Position numbers and translations under genes: made by a program
The notes under the pieces: generated by a model
Seen by the model: only the letters and a program-made list of their open reading frames with translations
Database searches by the model: none
What the model was told of the DNA's origin: nothing
Part shown: positions 1-7,684 of the stretch, piece after piece
How the letters are laid out: every line of letters starts with the position of its first letter
Position numbering within the stretch: position 1 is the stretch's first letter
From: Methyloligella sp.
GTDB taxonomy: Bacteria; Pseudomonadota; Alphaproteobacteria; Rhizobiales; JALUTE01
Length of the DNA stretch: 12,721 nucleotides
Direction of reading: 5' to 3'
Assembly: GCA_027058255.1 (NCBI GenBank)
Contig: JALUTE010000241.1
Location: 1-12,721, forward strand

Positions 1-382
1 GCAGCTTGAAGGATGGCACCGCGATCACCACGAGAATGGCGATCGGCACCACGGTCCAGGCGACCTCGAGCAGCGTGTTGTGGGTCGTCTTGGAGGGATT
101 GGGATTGGCCTTCTCGTTGAAGCGCAGAATGACGATCACCAGAAGGGCCAACACGAACAGGGAAATGACCGAGATGATGACCAGCAGGAAATTGTGGAAG
201 CTGTGCATCTGCTCGGCCACGGGCGTGACCGCCTCCTGCATGCCCATCTGGTAGGGCCGCGGCTCGCCGGCCGCGGCCAACGCGCCGGCCGGTGCGACCA
301 TGCCGCCAACCGACCCCATGAGTGCACCCATCACCGCCGTCAGGGTGGGAAGGCCGCACACGCGCAAGACCCCCTTGACCAT
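1..382 (-). CDS. coxB: Cytochrome c oxidase subunit II, N-terminal part (truncated by window edge)
   Basis: Subunit II of the aa3-type terminal oxidase carries the CuA centre that takes electrons from cytochrome c, and it sits in the inner membrane. Only the first 127 residues lie in the window. Residues 1 to about 38 look like a cleavable signal peptide ending in an Ala-rich stretch. The mature N-terminus then reads MQEAVTPVAEQMHSFHNFLL (residues 48-67), typical of alphaproteobacterial subunit II. A first membrane helix covers about 64-86. The family-typical stretch NPSKTTHNTLLEVAWTVVPI (95-114) leads into the second helix. The CuA ligands lie in the missing C-terminal part. The ATG at 382-380 is preceded on the minus strand by GAGGAG at suitable spacing, which supports this start. 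The gene is divergent from the IalB-like gene. Identification is from recognisable family sequence and is firm. Confidence 0.95.
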   Translation of the reverse strand, partial: MVKGVLRVCGLPTLTAVMGALMGSVGGMVAPAGALAAAGEPRPYQMGMQEAVTPVAEQMHSFHNFLLVIISVISLFVLALLVIVILRFNEKANPNPSKTTHNTLLEVAWTVVPIAILVVIAVPSFKL

Positions 383-873
383 CGCCTCGCTCCTCGTCTT
401 GTAGCCGAATTGTCTGTTCCCGTGCGCCGTCACCCGCGCGAAATTCCCCCGGGACGTTTGGCGCGCATACCGGCCTCTTCCGGCACGGCGACATGATTGT
501 GCTCCCCGTGCCTCGCACCGCCGCGGGCCTTATCGGGAAAGGCCGATCCGGCCTGCGGTGGAAGGCTCGGTCGCGAGCGCACACGCCCCACATTCACCAC
601 AAAGCACGAGCCGCCGCCTTGACACAACCCGGCATGCATGCGGCATTTCTTCGCGCGGATTGCCGCACGCGCCGGGGCGGCCGGGCCGAGCGCGCAAGCG
701 GCGCTCCACGCTGGCCATAGCGCCTTGAGAAGCGCTGTGGGCGGGGTCCCATTTTGGCCCCAATCGGAGCGGAGAGAAGCGGAGATTCGACCGGCAGGGC
801 ATGCGGGCCAGACGTGCTAGGCTTGCCGGGCGATTCGGCGAAGGCACCCGATGGACGAGGACGCACGCACGCC
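383..873. other. Non-coding region between divergent coxB and the IalB-family gene
   Basis: No convincing gene is visible in these 491 bases. Short frames on both strands lack ribosome-binding sites and family resemblance. The region holds the coxB ribosome-binding site next to 382. It also has a perfect TTGACA hexamer at 619-624 on the plus strand without a good -10 partner, and a 7-bp inverted repeat (TGCGGCA at 639-645, TGCCGCA at 661-667; 15-base loop, no T-run). At 815-823 a TGC-TAGGCT sequence resembles an extended -10 element about 50 bases before the IalB start. Both divergent genes are probably driven from here, but I cannot fix the coxB promoter. Confidence 0.6.
815..823 (+). promoter_or_regulatory. 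Possible extended -10 promoter element for the IalB-family gene
   Basis: TGC followed by TAGGCT (818-823) fits an extended -10 element. The same hexamer forms the -10 of the better-supported mtnP promoter in this window. No good -35 lies 16-18 bases upstream, so the call rests on the -10 alone. Transcription would start near 830, leaving a leader of about 44 bases. Confidence 0.3.
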
Positions 874-1473
874 ATGAGATGCACCGACACACCGTCGCGC
901 TTCGATGCCGGGGCGCGGCCCATCGCCTGCGCGCCCCCCCGGCGCAGTGCGGCGCCCGCCGCCGCGGGCCTGGCGGCGACGCTCGCCATGGTGTTGGGCC
1001 TGGCCCTGTCGCTCTTGCCCGCATCGGCGCCGGCCGCTCTCGCCCAGTCGGGCGCAGTGCGCGCCCAATATGGCGACTGGCAGCTTGTCTGCAAGAAGCG
1101 GGCGGGCACCTCCCGCGAGATCTGCGCCCTGGTGCAGAGCGTCATCGCCGAGGACCGGCCGAATGTGGGGCTCACCGTCTATTTCCAGAAATACACCGAC
1201 GGCACCCGCGTGCTCCGTGTGTTTGCGCCGCTCGGCGTGCTGCTGCCCACCGGCCTCGGCCTCAAGATCGACAATACCGATGTGGGCCACGCCCCCTTCC
1301 TGCGCTGCCACACCTTCGCCTGCTACGCCCAGGTGGTGGTCGATGACGGCCTGATCGCCAAGCTCAAGTCGGGCAAGACGGCCCTCTTCATCATCTTCCA
1401 GACGGAGGAGGCCGGCATCGGCATTCCCGTCTCCCTCAAGGGCTTCAAGACGGGGCTCGCCAAGCTCCGGTAA
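874..1473 (+). CDS. Exported IalB-family (invasion-associated locus B) protein
   Basis: This 199-residue protein is predicted to be exported to the periplasm. The Arg-containing N-region is followed by a hydrophobic Ala/Leu stretch (about 30-56) and a signal peptidase-like site near AALA-QS (residues 55-60). The mature part starts with the family pattern YGDWQLVCKK (66-75), then EICALVQ (82-88). Four cysteines at 73, 84, 145 and 150 could form the two disulfides expected of this family; the second pair lies in LRCHTFACYAQ. IalB was named for its link to erythrocyte invasion in Bartonella, but relatives are widespread in free-living alphaproteobacteria, where the role is unclear. The start is uncertain. 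ATG 874 gives a complete signal peptide but only a distant GAGG (857-860); ATG 988 would leave almost no charged N-region. The transporter gene follows 66 bases downstream on the same strand. Confidence 0.85.
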   Translation: MRCTDTPSRFDAGARPIACAPPRRSAAPAAAGLAATLAMVLGLALSLLPASAPAALAQSGAVRAQYGDWQLVCKKRAGTSREICALVQSVIAEDRPNVGLTVYFQKYTDGTRVLRVFAPLGVLLPTGLGLKIDNTDVGHAPFLRCHTFACYAQVVVDDGLIAKLKSGKTALFIIFQTEEAGIGIPVSLKGFKTGLAKLR

Positions 1474-1502
1474 CGCGCGCGACGTGCGTCGGATCGGCGG
1501 GC

Positions 1503-1531
1503 TTGGGGGTGAGACCCGCCCGCGCTACATG
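1503..1531 (+). promoter_or_regulatory. Weak candidate promoter just upstream of the transporter gene
   Basis: TTGGGG (1503-1508) and TACATG (1526-1531) are separated by 17 bases. Transcription would begin near 1538, almost on the ATG at 1540, and no Shine-Dalgarno sequence precedes that ATG. This fits a leaderless mRNA, but both hexamers are poor matches to consensus. A GGCGGG/CCCGCC inverted repeat (1496-1501 with 1515-1520) overlaps the -35. Confidence 0.3.
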
Positions 1532-1539
1532 TCTGGCCC

Positions 1540-2748
1540 ATGCAGAAGTCACCACCAGAGCGCCACGACGCGCCGCCCACCGGTTTTGCCGTTCGGGTTG
1601 CCTTCTATTTCGGCGCCATCTTCCTGCTGGTCGGCAGCTACACCCCCTATTTCCCCGTCTGGCTCGACTGGCGGGGCATGAGCGAGACCGAGATCAGCCT
1701 GATCTTCGCAACGCCGCTCGTGGTGCGCATCGCCTTCACGCCGGCGATTTCCTTCGCCGCCGACCGGCTGGGCGATCCGCGTCGCATTCTCGTCGCGCTG
1801 TCCTGGGGCACCCTGCTCACCTTGGCGGCTCTCGGCTGGACGAGCGGATTCTGGAGCATATTCGCCCTTTCCGTCGTCTTTGCCCTCTTCTGGACCAGCG
1901 TCATTCCCCTGACCGAGACGGTGGCCATGGACGGTGTCAAACGCGCCGGGCTCGACTATGGCCGGATGCGGCTCTGGGGCTCGCTCACCTTCATTCTGGC
2001 GAGCTCGGGCGGCGGCCTCGTGCTCGAGCGCTGGGGCAGCCCCTCGGCACTGGGCCTGCTCGTGGGTGCGGCGCTCGTTCTCGTGGCAGGCGCCCATCTC
2101 CTGCCTCGCCCGCGCGGACACGGCCGGCTCGAGGCCGCCACCTCGCCGCCGCGCATCCGCCTCGCCGACGCGGCGGCGCTCCTGCGCTCCGGGCCATTTC
2201 TGCTCTTCCTCGCAGCCACCAGTGCGATCCAGGCCGGCCATGGCGTCTACTACACCTTCGCGACCCTGCATTGGCGCGTCCTCGACATCCCGGACAGCAC
2301 CATCGGCGCCCTGTGGGCGACGGGCGTGATCGCGGAGATCGTGCTGTTCGCCTGGTCGGGATGGGCGGTCGCCCGCCTGGGGCCGGGCCGGCTCATCCTG
2401 CTCGGAGCGCTGGCGGCGGTGCTGCGCTGGGCGGTCATGGCGCTCGACCCGCCCCTGGCCGTGCTCTTTCCGCTTCAGGTGCTCCACGCCTTCACTTATG
2501 GCACGGCGCATCTCGGCGCCATCCATCTGATTGCACGCACCGTTCCCGCGCCCCTCAGCGCCACGGCGCAGGGCCTCTATGCGTCCGTCACGTCGGGCCT
2601 TGCCATGGGCGGCGCCATGGCGCTCGCAGGCCCCCTCTACCGCGCCTATGCCGGCGGCGCCTATCTCGCCATGGCCGGGCTCGGCCTCGTCGCATGCGTG
2701 CTCACCCTCGCCCTCCTTCGCGCCATACGCCATCCCGCGGCCCGCTAG
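1540..2748 (+). CDS. Major facilitator superfamily transporter, HcaT/LacY-like
   Basis: This 402-residue inner-membrane secondary transporter has about twelve hydrophobic helices and nearly no soluble domains, the usual length for the superfamily. The first helix ends in YTPYFPVWL (34-42). The loop between helices 2 and 3 carries a basic/acidic ADRLGDPRR segment (74-82), as in MFS proteins. PLTE (123-126) and LDYGRMRLWGS (138-148) closely match the corresponding part of the E. coli 3-phenylpropionate transporter HcaT and its LacY-like relatives. The substrate cannot be deduced: HcaT-like proteins are often annotated only as MFS proteins, and no catabolic genes flank this one. The start at 1540 has no ribosome-binding site, and a weak promoter ends just before it, so the message may be leaderless. 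The stop codon shares the tetranucleotide CTAG with the stop of convergent mtnA. Confidence 0.88.
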   Translation: MQKSPPERHDAPPTGFAVRVAFYFGAIFLLVGSYTPYFPVWLDWRGMSETEISLIFATPLVVRIAFTPAISFAADRLGDPRRILVALSWGTLLTLAALGWTSGFWSIFALSVVFALFWTSVIPLTETVAMDGVKRAGLDYGRMRLWGSLTFILASSGGGLVLERWGSPSALGLLVGAALVLVAGAHLLPRPRGHGRLEAATSPPRIRLADAAALLRSGPFLLFLAATSAIQAGHGVYYTFATLHWRVLDIPDSTIGALWATGVIAEIVLFAWSGWAVARLGPGRLILLGALAAVLRWAVMALDPPLAVLFPLQVLHAFTYGTAHLGAIHLIARTVPAPLSATAQGLYASVTSGLAMGGAMALAGPLYRAYAGGAYLAMAGLGLVACVLTLALLRAIRHPAAR

Positions 2749-3842
2749 CCCGCCGCGCGCTGCTCGGGATAGAGGCCGAGCAGGCCCTCGCGACTCGCGG
2801 GACAGATGCCCCGCTCGGTGACGAGACCGGTGATCAGCCGCGCGGGCGTCACGTCGAAGGCGGGATTGGCGGCAGGGCTGCCGGGCGCGGCAATGGCGAC
2901 GCGCACCACATCGCCCTGCTCCGTGCGCCCGGCCATCTCCAGCACCTCCTCGGGCCCGCGCTCCTCGATGGGAATGGCAAAACCGTCCTCCAGCGACCAG
3001 TCGATGGTGGAGAAGGGGAGCGCCACATAGAAGGGCACGCCGTTGTCGTGGGCCGCCAGGGCCTTCAGATAGGTTCCGATCTTGTTGGCGACATCGCCCC
3101 GCGCGGTGGTGCGGTCGGTGCCGACGAGGCAGATGTCCACCGCGCCGCGCTGCATGAGATGGCCGCCCGCATTGTCCACGATGATGGTGTGGGGCACCCC
3201 ATGCTTGGCGAGCTCGAAGGCGGTCAGCGCCGCGCCCTGGTTGCGCGGGCGCGTCTCATCCACCCAGACATGCACGGCGATTCCGGCGTCATGGGCCTGA
3301 TAGATGGGCGAGGTGGCCGTGCCCCAATCCACGCAGGCGAGCCAGCCGGCATTGCAATGGGTGAGGATGTTGACCGGGGCGCCGCCCTTGCGCGCGGCGA
3401 TCTCGCGAATGAGGCCAAGGCCATGGGCGCCGATCCGCCGATTGGTCTCCACATCCTCCTCGCAGAGCGCCATGGCCCGCTGGCGCGCCGCCTGGGCCCG
3501 CTCTCCCTCCGGCAGGGGCGCCACGAGCCGGCGCATGTCCTCGAGCGCCCAGGCGAGATTGACCGCGGTCGGGCGCTGGCGGGCGAGCAGGGCGATGGCC
3601 GCCTCGAGCGCGGCGTCGCACGCATCGCGCCGCAGCGCCAGCCACAGGCCCCAGGCCGCCGTCGCACCGATGAGCGGCGCGCCGCGCACTTGCATCTCGG
3701 CAATGGCCCGCGCCGCATCCTCGACCGTCTCGAGCCGCGCGATCTCGAAGGCGTGCGGCAGGCGCGTCTGGTCGATGATGGCGACCGCCTCGCCGTCCTC
3801 GGTGGGCCAGATGGTGCGATAGGCCTTGCCGTCGATCCTCAT
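2745..3842 (-). CDS. mtnA: S-methyl-5-thioribose-1-phosphate isomerase
   Basis: MtnA converts 5-methylthioribose-1-phosphate to 5-methylthioribulose-1-phosphate in cytosolic methionine salvage. The 365-residue length is typical. Visible family motifs are RGAPLIG (53-59) near the substrate site, ILTHCNAG (159-166) with the expected catalytic Cys163, DETRPRNQGA (195-204), and GTDR (241-244) with the expected catalytic Asp243, followed by GDVANKIGTY (249-258). The motifs separate it from the related eIF2B-type regulatory subunits. The start at 3842 is preceded by a strong GGAGGAGG at 5-base spacing. It lies 34 bases downstream of apt on the same strand, so the two are very probably co-transcribed. 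Its stop overlaps the stop of the convergent transporter gene. The assignment is firm from motifs. Confidence 0.96.
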   Translation of the reverse strand: MRIDGKAYRTIWPTEDGEAVAIIDQTRLPHAFEIARLETVEDAARAIAEMQVRGAPLIGATAAWGLWLALRRDACDAALEAAIALLARQRPTAVNLAWALEDMRRLVAPLPEGERAQAARQRAMALCEEDVETNRRIGAHGLGLIREIAARKGGAPVNILTHCNAGWLACVDWGTATSPIYQAHDAGIAVHVWVDETRPRNQGAALTAFELAKHGVPHTIIVDNAGGHLMQRGAVDICLVGTDRTTARGDVANKIGTYLKALAAHDNGVPFYVALPFSTIDWSLEDGFAIPIEERGPEEVLEMAGRTEQGDVVRVAIAAPGSPAANPAFDVTPARLITGLVTERGICPASREGLLGLYPEQRAAG

Positions 3843-3847
3843 GGCTG

Positions 3848-3855
3848 CCTCCTCC
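3848..3855 (-). promoter_or_regulatory. Strong ribosome-binding site of mtnA
   Basis: GGAGGAGG on the minus strand lies 5 bases before the mtnA ATG (3842-3840), inside the short apt-mtnA gap. It fixes the mtnA start and indicates independent, efficient initiation within a shared transcript. Confidence 0.75.
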
Positions 3856-3876
3856 CCGCCACGCCGGCGCGCCCCC

Positions 3877-4413
3877 TCAGTGCCCGTCGAAGGTCACGAG
3901 GGTGTGGCAGGCGATGCTCTCCCGCTCCAGCCGCTCGCAGCCGCCAAGCTCCGGCAGGTCGATGACGAAGGCCGCCCCCACCAGCTCGCCGCCCGAGCGC
4001 GCGAGCAGCTTGGCCGCCGCATGCGCCGTGCCGCCCGTGGCGATGAGATCGTCCACCAGCAGAACCCGCTCGCCGGGGCGGATCGCATCCTCGTGCATCT
4101 CGATCACGTCGACCCCATACTCCAGCTCGTAGTCCTGGCCGATGGTCTTCCACGGCAGCTTGCCCTTCTTGCGGATGGGCACGAATCCGGTGCCGAGCCG
4201 GTCCGCCACGGCGCCCCCCAGAATGAAGCCGCGCGCCTCGATGCCCGCCACCGCCTCCACCCGCGCATGCGCGAAGGGAGCCGCCATGGCCTCGATGCAA
4301 TGGCGCAGGCCCTCGGCATGGCCGAGCAGGGTGGTGATGTCGCGAAACTGGATACCCGGCTTGGGATAATCCGGTATGGTGCGGATCAGGCTCTTGAGAT
4401 CGAGGTCCGTCAC
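3877..4413 (-). CDS. apt: Adenine phosphoribosyltransferase
   Basis: Apt makes AMP from adenine and PRPP; here it would recover the adenine released by MtnP. With a GTG start at 4413 the protein has 178 residues, matching the family (about 170-185). The N-terminus DLKSLIRTIPDYPKPGIQFRDIT (split: DLKSLIRTIP then DYPKPGIQFRDIT, residues 5-27) is characteristic. GIEARGFILGGAVA (57-70) and the PRPP-binding loop VLLVDDLIATGGTA (117-130), with its two adjacent Asp residues, are intact. The GTG start is preferred because GGAGG sits 5 bases upstream. An in-frame ATG at 4524 would add 37 residues with no family resemblance and no advantage. mtnA follows after 34 bases. mtnP lies upstream on the same strand, but an opposite-strand gene intervenes. 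Confidence 0.96.
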   Translation of the reverse strand: MTDLDLKSLIRTIPDYPKPGIQFRDITTLLGHAEGLRHCIEAMAAPFAHARVEAVAGIEARGFILGGAVADRLGTGFVPIRKKGKLPWKTIGQDYELEYGVDVIEMHEDAIRPGERVLLVDDLIATGGTAHAAAKLLARSGGELVGAAFVIDLPELGGCERLERESIACHTLVTFDGH

Positions 4414-4416
4414 ATT

Positions 4417-4423
4417 CCCCTCC
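4417..4423 (-). promoter_or_regulatory. Ribosome-binding site that decides the GTG start of apt
   Basis: The minus strand reads GGAGGGG here, with the GGAGG core 5 bases before GTG at 4413-4411. It sits inside the upstream in-frame extension from ATG 4524, so the shorter GTG-initiated protein is the likelier product. Confidence 0.75.
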
Positions 4424-4548
4424 CCCCTTAGTCGTACACTCGCTCGAACGTGCATTCGCCGTGCACACGGCGCATGGCCGGCCCTTGCCCTCGGCACCCC
4501 TTCCATGGCAGGGCACGATGACATGGCTCAGATGCAGGAGGCAATCGC

Positions 4549-4845
4549 ATGAAGGACATCCCGCTCACGGTGAGCGCCGAGGACCGGGTCGGTCCCGATC
4601 CGGAGGAGGATGACGACGATCTGCCCAAGGCCTTCCGCCGTGCAAAGGACGAGGCGGAGGGGGAGGCCATGCGCGTCGTGGTGACCGGCTTCGACATTCC
4701 CTTCCCGCACCTTGCGCGCTTCGCGATCAAGGCGACCCTGGCGGGACTGCTGGCCCTGGCGGTTCTGTGGCTCGTGGTCTTCTCCCTCATGGGGCTGGCC
4801 TATTTCGGCATGTGGATTCTCCGCGCCTTCGGCGTTTTCGGCTGA
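4549..4845 (+). CDS. Small membrane protein of unknown function
   Basis: I do not recognise this 98-residue protein. It has an acidic N-terminal part with DPEEDDDD (17-24), a mixed-charge segment (28-40), a short stretch with FDIPFPHLARF (48-58), and then a strongly hydrophobic C-terminal region (about 59-97). That region could be one long or two closely spaced membrane helices ending in AFGVFG. The topology would leave the charged N-terminus outside the membrane core, probably cytoplasmic. A good AGGAGG (4536-4541) lies 7 bases before the ATG, which strongly supports it being a real gene. It runs opposite to its neighbours: divergent from apt (135 bases between starts) and convergent with mtnP (50 bases between stops), so it splits the MTA salvage group. 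No function can be assigned. Confidence 0.75.
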   Translation: MKDIPLTVSAEDRVGPDPEEDDDDLPKAFRRAKDEAEGEAMRVVVTGFDIPFPHLARFAIKATLAGLLALAVLWLVVFSLMGLAYFGMWILRAFGVFG

Positions 4846-4895
4846 GGCCATCACCTTGCGCACCGCAGCGGGTAGCGCTTCCCTGCTCGCCCTCC

Positions 4896-5765
<870 letters not shown>

Positions 5766-5806
5766 GGTCTTTCCCCCTCTCGCTCGCAGCCGCGAAAACG
5801 GCGCAC

Positions 5807-5835
5807 AGCCTAGGGCCGGCCCCGCCGCGGTTCAA
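5807..5835 (-). promoter_or_regulatory. Promoter of mtnP (sigma70-like)
   Basis: On the minus strand TTGAAC (5835-5830) and TAGGCT (5812-5807) are separated by exactly 17 bases. Transcription would start near 5800, giving a leader of about 35 bases that holds the AGGGGG ribosome-binding site. This is the best-spaced promoter on the minus strand of the window. Confidence 0.55.
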
Positions 5836-6012
5836 GCCGGTGCGCCCCCGGGCCTCGGCGCACCCGCCGAGGGCGAGGGTGACCGCGACCGCCGCGCGGG
5901 CGGCACACAAGCGCGCGAGATGGCTCGACAGCGCGGCAGACAGCGGGCAGGATGGCCGCGAGAGGCAGGAGACTGGCTTGGCAAGAGTGCAGGACCGGAA
6001 GCGGTGACGGCA

Positions 6013-6594
6013 ATGACGGCGCACGACCAGGACGGGCGGGCCGGCGGACATGGGGCCGGCGCCGGGGAGACCATCCATGTCTGTCCCCTCAGCGCGGTCG
6101 AGGGCATGATCGCCAGGGCCGGCGCGCGCCATCTCGTCACCCTGATCAACCGCGAGAGCATGATCGACACGCCGCCGCCGATCCCGCCGGAGAACCATCT
6201 GCGCCTTGCCATCAACGACGTGACCACGCCCTTCGCCGCGGCGCCCGGCCTCGTCCCCCCCCAGCCCGACCACATTGCCGAGATCCTCGACTTCGCCATG
6301 GCCTGGGACAGGCGCACGCCCATGCTGGTGCATTGCTGGGCGGGAATCAGCCGCTCGACGGCCTGCGCCTTCATCATGCTGTGCGCCCTCAACCCCTCGG
6401 CGCCCGAGCGGCGCATAGCCGAAGCGCTGCGCAGCGCTTCCGAGACCGCAACGCCCAACCCGCTGATGATCGACATCGCGGACGATCTCCTCGACCGCAA
6501 GGGGCGCATGGTGTCGGCCATCCGCGCCATCGGACCGGGAGCGCGGGCCTTCGAGGGCGAGGCCTTCGCCCTGCCGGCGCGGTTCGATGGCTGA
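6013..6594 (+). CDS. Predicted protein tyrosine phosphatase (CX5R, dual-specificity-like)
   Basis: This is a 193-residue cytosolic protein with the phosphatase loop HCWAGISRS (107-115): nucleophile Cys108 and phosphate-binding Arg114, the CX5R pattern. The domain starts at IHVCPLSAVE (21-30). LAINDVTTPF (66-75) contains Asp69, a possible general acid. The size fits a compact alphaproteobacterial tyrosine-phosphatase-like family that often opens near the IHVC motif, so the roughly 20 residues before it may be an extension. The start is uncertain: ATG 6013 and in-frame GTG 6004 share a weak purine-rich upstream stretch (AGGACCGGAAG). The last 8 bases overlap the downstream Nudix-like gene (ATGGCTGA), implying translational coupling and a shared role. 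The substrate is unknown; it may be a phosphoprotein or a small phosphorylated metabolite. Confidence 0.85.
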   Translation: MTAHDQDGRAGGHGAGAGETIHVCPLSAVEGMIARAGARHLVTLINRESMIDTPPPIPPENHLRLAINDVTTPFAAAPGLVPPQPDHIAEILDFAMAWDRRTPMLVHCWAGISRSTACAFIMLCALNPSAPERRIAEALRSASETATPNPLMIDIADDLLDRKGRMVSAIRAIGPGARAFEGEAFALPARFDG

Positions 6595-7651
6595 GCGCCG
6601 AGACCGCACGAAGGCCGCGGGCGCGGCGCCGAGGGGACTGCACCGGCACGATTTGGCCCGGCGCCCCGAGCCGGGCTCGCCGGGGGTCGAGATCGGCCTC
6701 AATGCGGCGATCATCCGCGTTGCCGACGAGCAGCCCCAGATTCTCATCAAGCGGCCGGACGAAGGCGCCCAGGGCGAGTGGGACGCCCTGCCCTATGGCC
6801 CCTTCACCCCGATCGCCCACCGCACGCTGGAGATCGGGCTGCGCGCCTGGGTGGCGGATCAGACCGGGCTCGATCTCGGCTATGTGGAGCAGCTCTACAC
6901 CTTCGCGGACCGGGGGCGCCACGCACAGCCGGGCGATCGCAGCGCCCATGTGGTCTCCATCGGCTATCTCGCCCTCACCCGGCTCGGCGACGAGGAGGGC
7001 CTGGCCGGCGGCCAATGGCGAAGCTGGTACGGCTATTTCCCCTGGGAGGATCACAGGGCGGGCATTCCCGAGTGCCTGACGCGGGACATCATCCCGCGGA
7101 TTCGCGAATGGGCCGCCCGACCGGAGCCTCGGACGGCGCCGGCGCGCCCGCTGAGGCGCACCGAGCGGCTCAGGGTCTGTTTCGGCATTGACGGCGCCGG
7201 CTGGGACGAGGAGAAGGTGCTGGAGCGCTACGAGCTGCTCTACGAGGCCGGGCTCGTTCAGGAGGCCGCACGGGACGGGCGCGAGGCGGCGCAGGCCTGG
7301 AAAAGCCTGCCCCCGCTTGGCCGGCCCATGCGTTTCGATCACAGGCGGATTCTCGCCACCGCCATGGGCCGGCTGCGTGCCAAGCTGAAATACCGGCCCG
7401 TCATCTTCGAGCTCATGCCCGAGACCTTCACCCTGTTCGAGCTGCAAAAGACCGTGGAGGCCATTCTCGGCACCCATCTGCACAAGCAGAACTTTCGCCG
7501 CCTGGTGGAAGGCGCGGGCCTCGTCGAGCCCACGGGCGATGTGCGCACCCACACGGGCGGGCGGCCGGCCAAGCTGTTCCGCTTTCGCCGCGAGGTGCTG
7601 CTGGAGCGCCCGGCGCCCGGCGTGCGGGTTGCCGTGCGGCGCGGATCGTAA
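6587..7651 (+). CDS. Nudix-like / winged-helix protein, NrtR/NadQ-type NAD-metabolism regulator
   Basis: This 354-residue protein has a Nudix-like fold at about 33-175 and a C-terminal winged-helix region at about 250-340. The sequence DHRRILATAMGRLRAKLKYR (251-270), then FELMPETFTLFELQKTV (274-290) and HKQNFRRLVEGAGLVEPTG (299-317), ending in GGRPAKLFRF (324-333), is the typical C-terminal half of NrtR-family proteins, in which a nucleotide-sensing Nudix domain controls a DNA-binding winged helix. The Nudix box is degenerate: the catalytic Arg/Glu positions before TGL (93-95) are replaced, so hydrolysis is unlikely and ligand sensing more likely. From memory, similar alphaproteobacterial proteins are called NadQ and linked to NAD synthesis genes; I cannot confirm that here and no nad gene is in the window. 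It overlaps the phosphatase gene by 8 bases and converges on the Clp-N gene. Confidence 0.8.
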   Translation: MAERRDRTKAAGAAPRGLHRHDLARRPEPGSPGVEIGLNAAIIRVADEQPQILIKRPDEGAQGEWDALPYGPFTPIAHRTLEIGLRAWVADQTGLDLGYVEQLYTFADRGRHAQPGDRSAHVVSIGYLALTRLGDEEGLAGGQWRSWYGYFPWEDHRAGIPECLTRDIIPRIREWAARPEPRTAPARPLRRTERLRVCFGIDGAGWDEEKVLERYELLYEAGLVQEAARDGREAAQAWKSLPPLGRPMRFDHRRILATAMGRLRAKLKYRPVIFELMPETFTLFELQKTVEAILGTHLHKQNFRRLVEGAGLVEPTGDVRTHTGGRPAKLFRFRREVLLERPAPGVRVAVRRGS

Positions 7652-7684
7652 CCGAGCCCGCACCCGCTGCCGCTGCCCTGCGGC

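Noticed and set aside
430..639. Short frame (69 codons) on the minus strand upstream of coxB
   Set aside because: No ribosome-binding site, no recognisable domain, and composition typical of random GC-rich sequence.
1503..3965. 820-codon open frame on the plus strand across the transporter and mtnA
   Set aside because: It lies out of frame with the transporter and antisense to mtnA, has low-complexity Arg/Pro/Gly composition, and exists because stops are rare in GC-rich DNA.
4486..4515. TGCCCT/AGGGCA inverted repeat between apt and the small membrane gene
   Set aside because: Six bp with an 18-base loop is expected by chance in this composition.
5766..6012. Search for a NadQ/NrtR operator palindrome before the phosphatase gene
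   Set aside because: I found no convincing dyad; only the mtnP promoter on the opposite strand is supported.
7652..7684. Small GCCGC/GCGGC hairpin (7669-7684) between the convergent Nudix-like and Clp-N genes as a bidirectional terminator
   Set aside because: Only a 5-bp stem and no T-run on either strand; such pairs arise by chance at this base composition.
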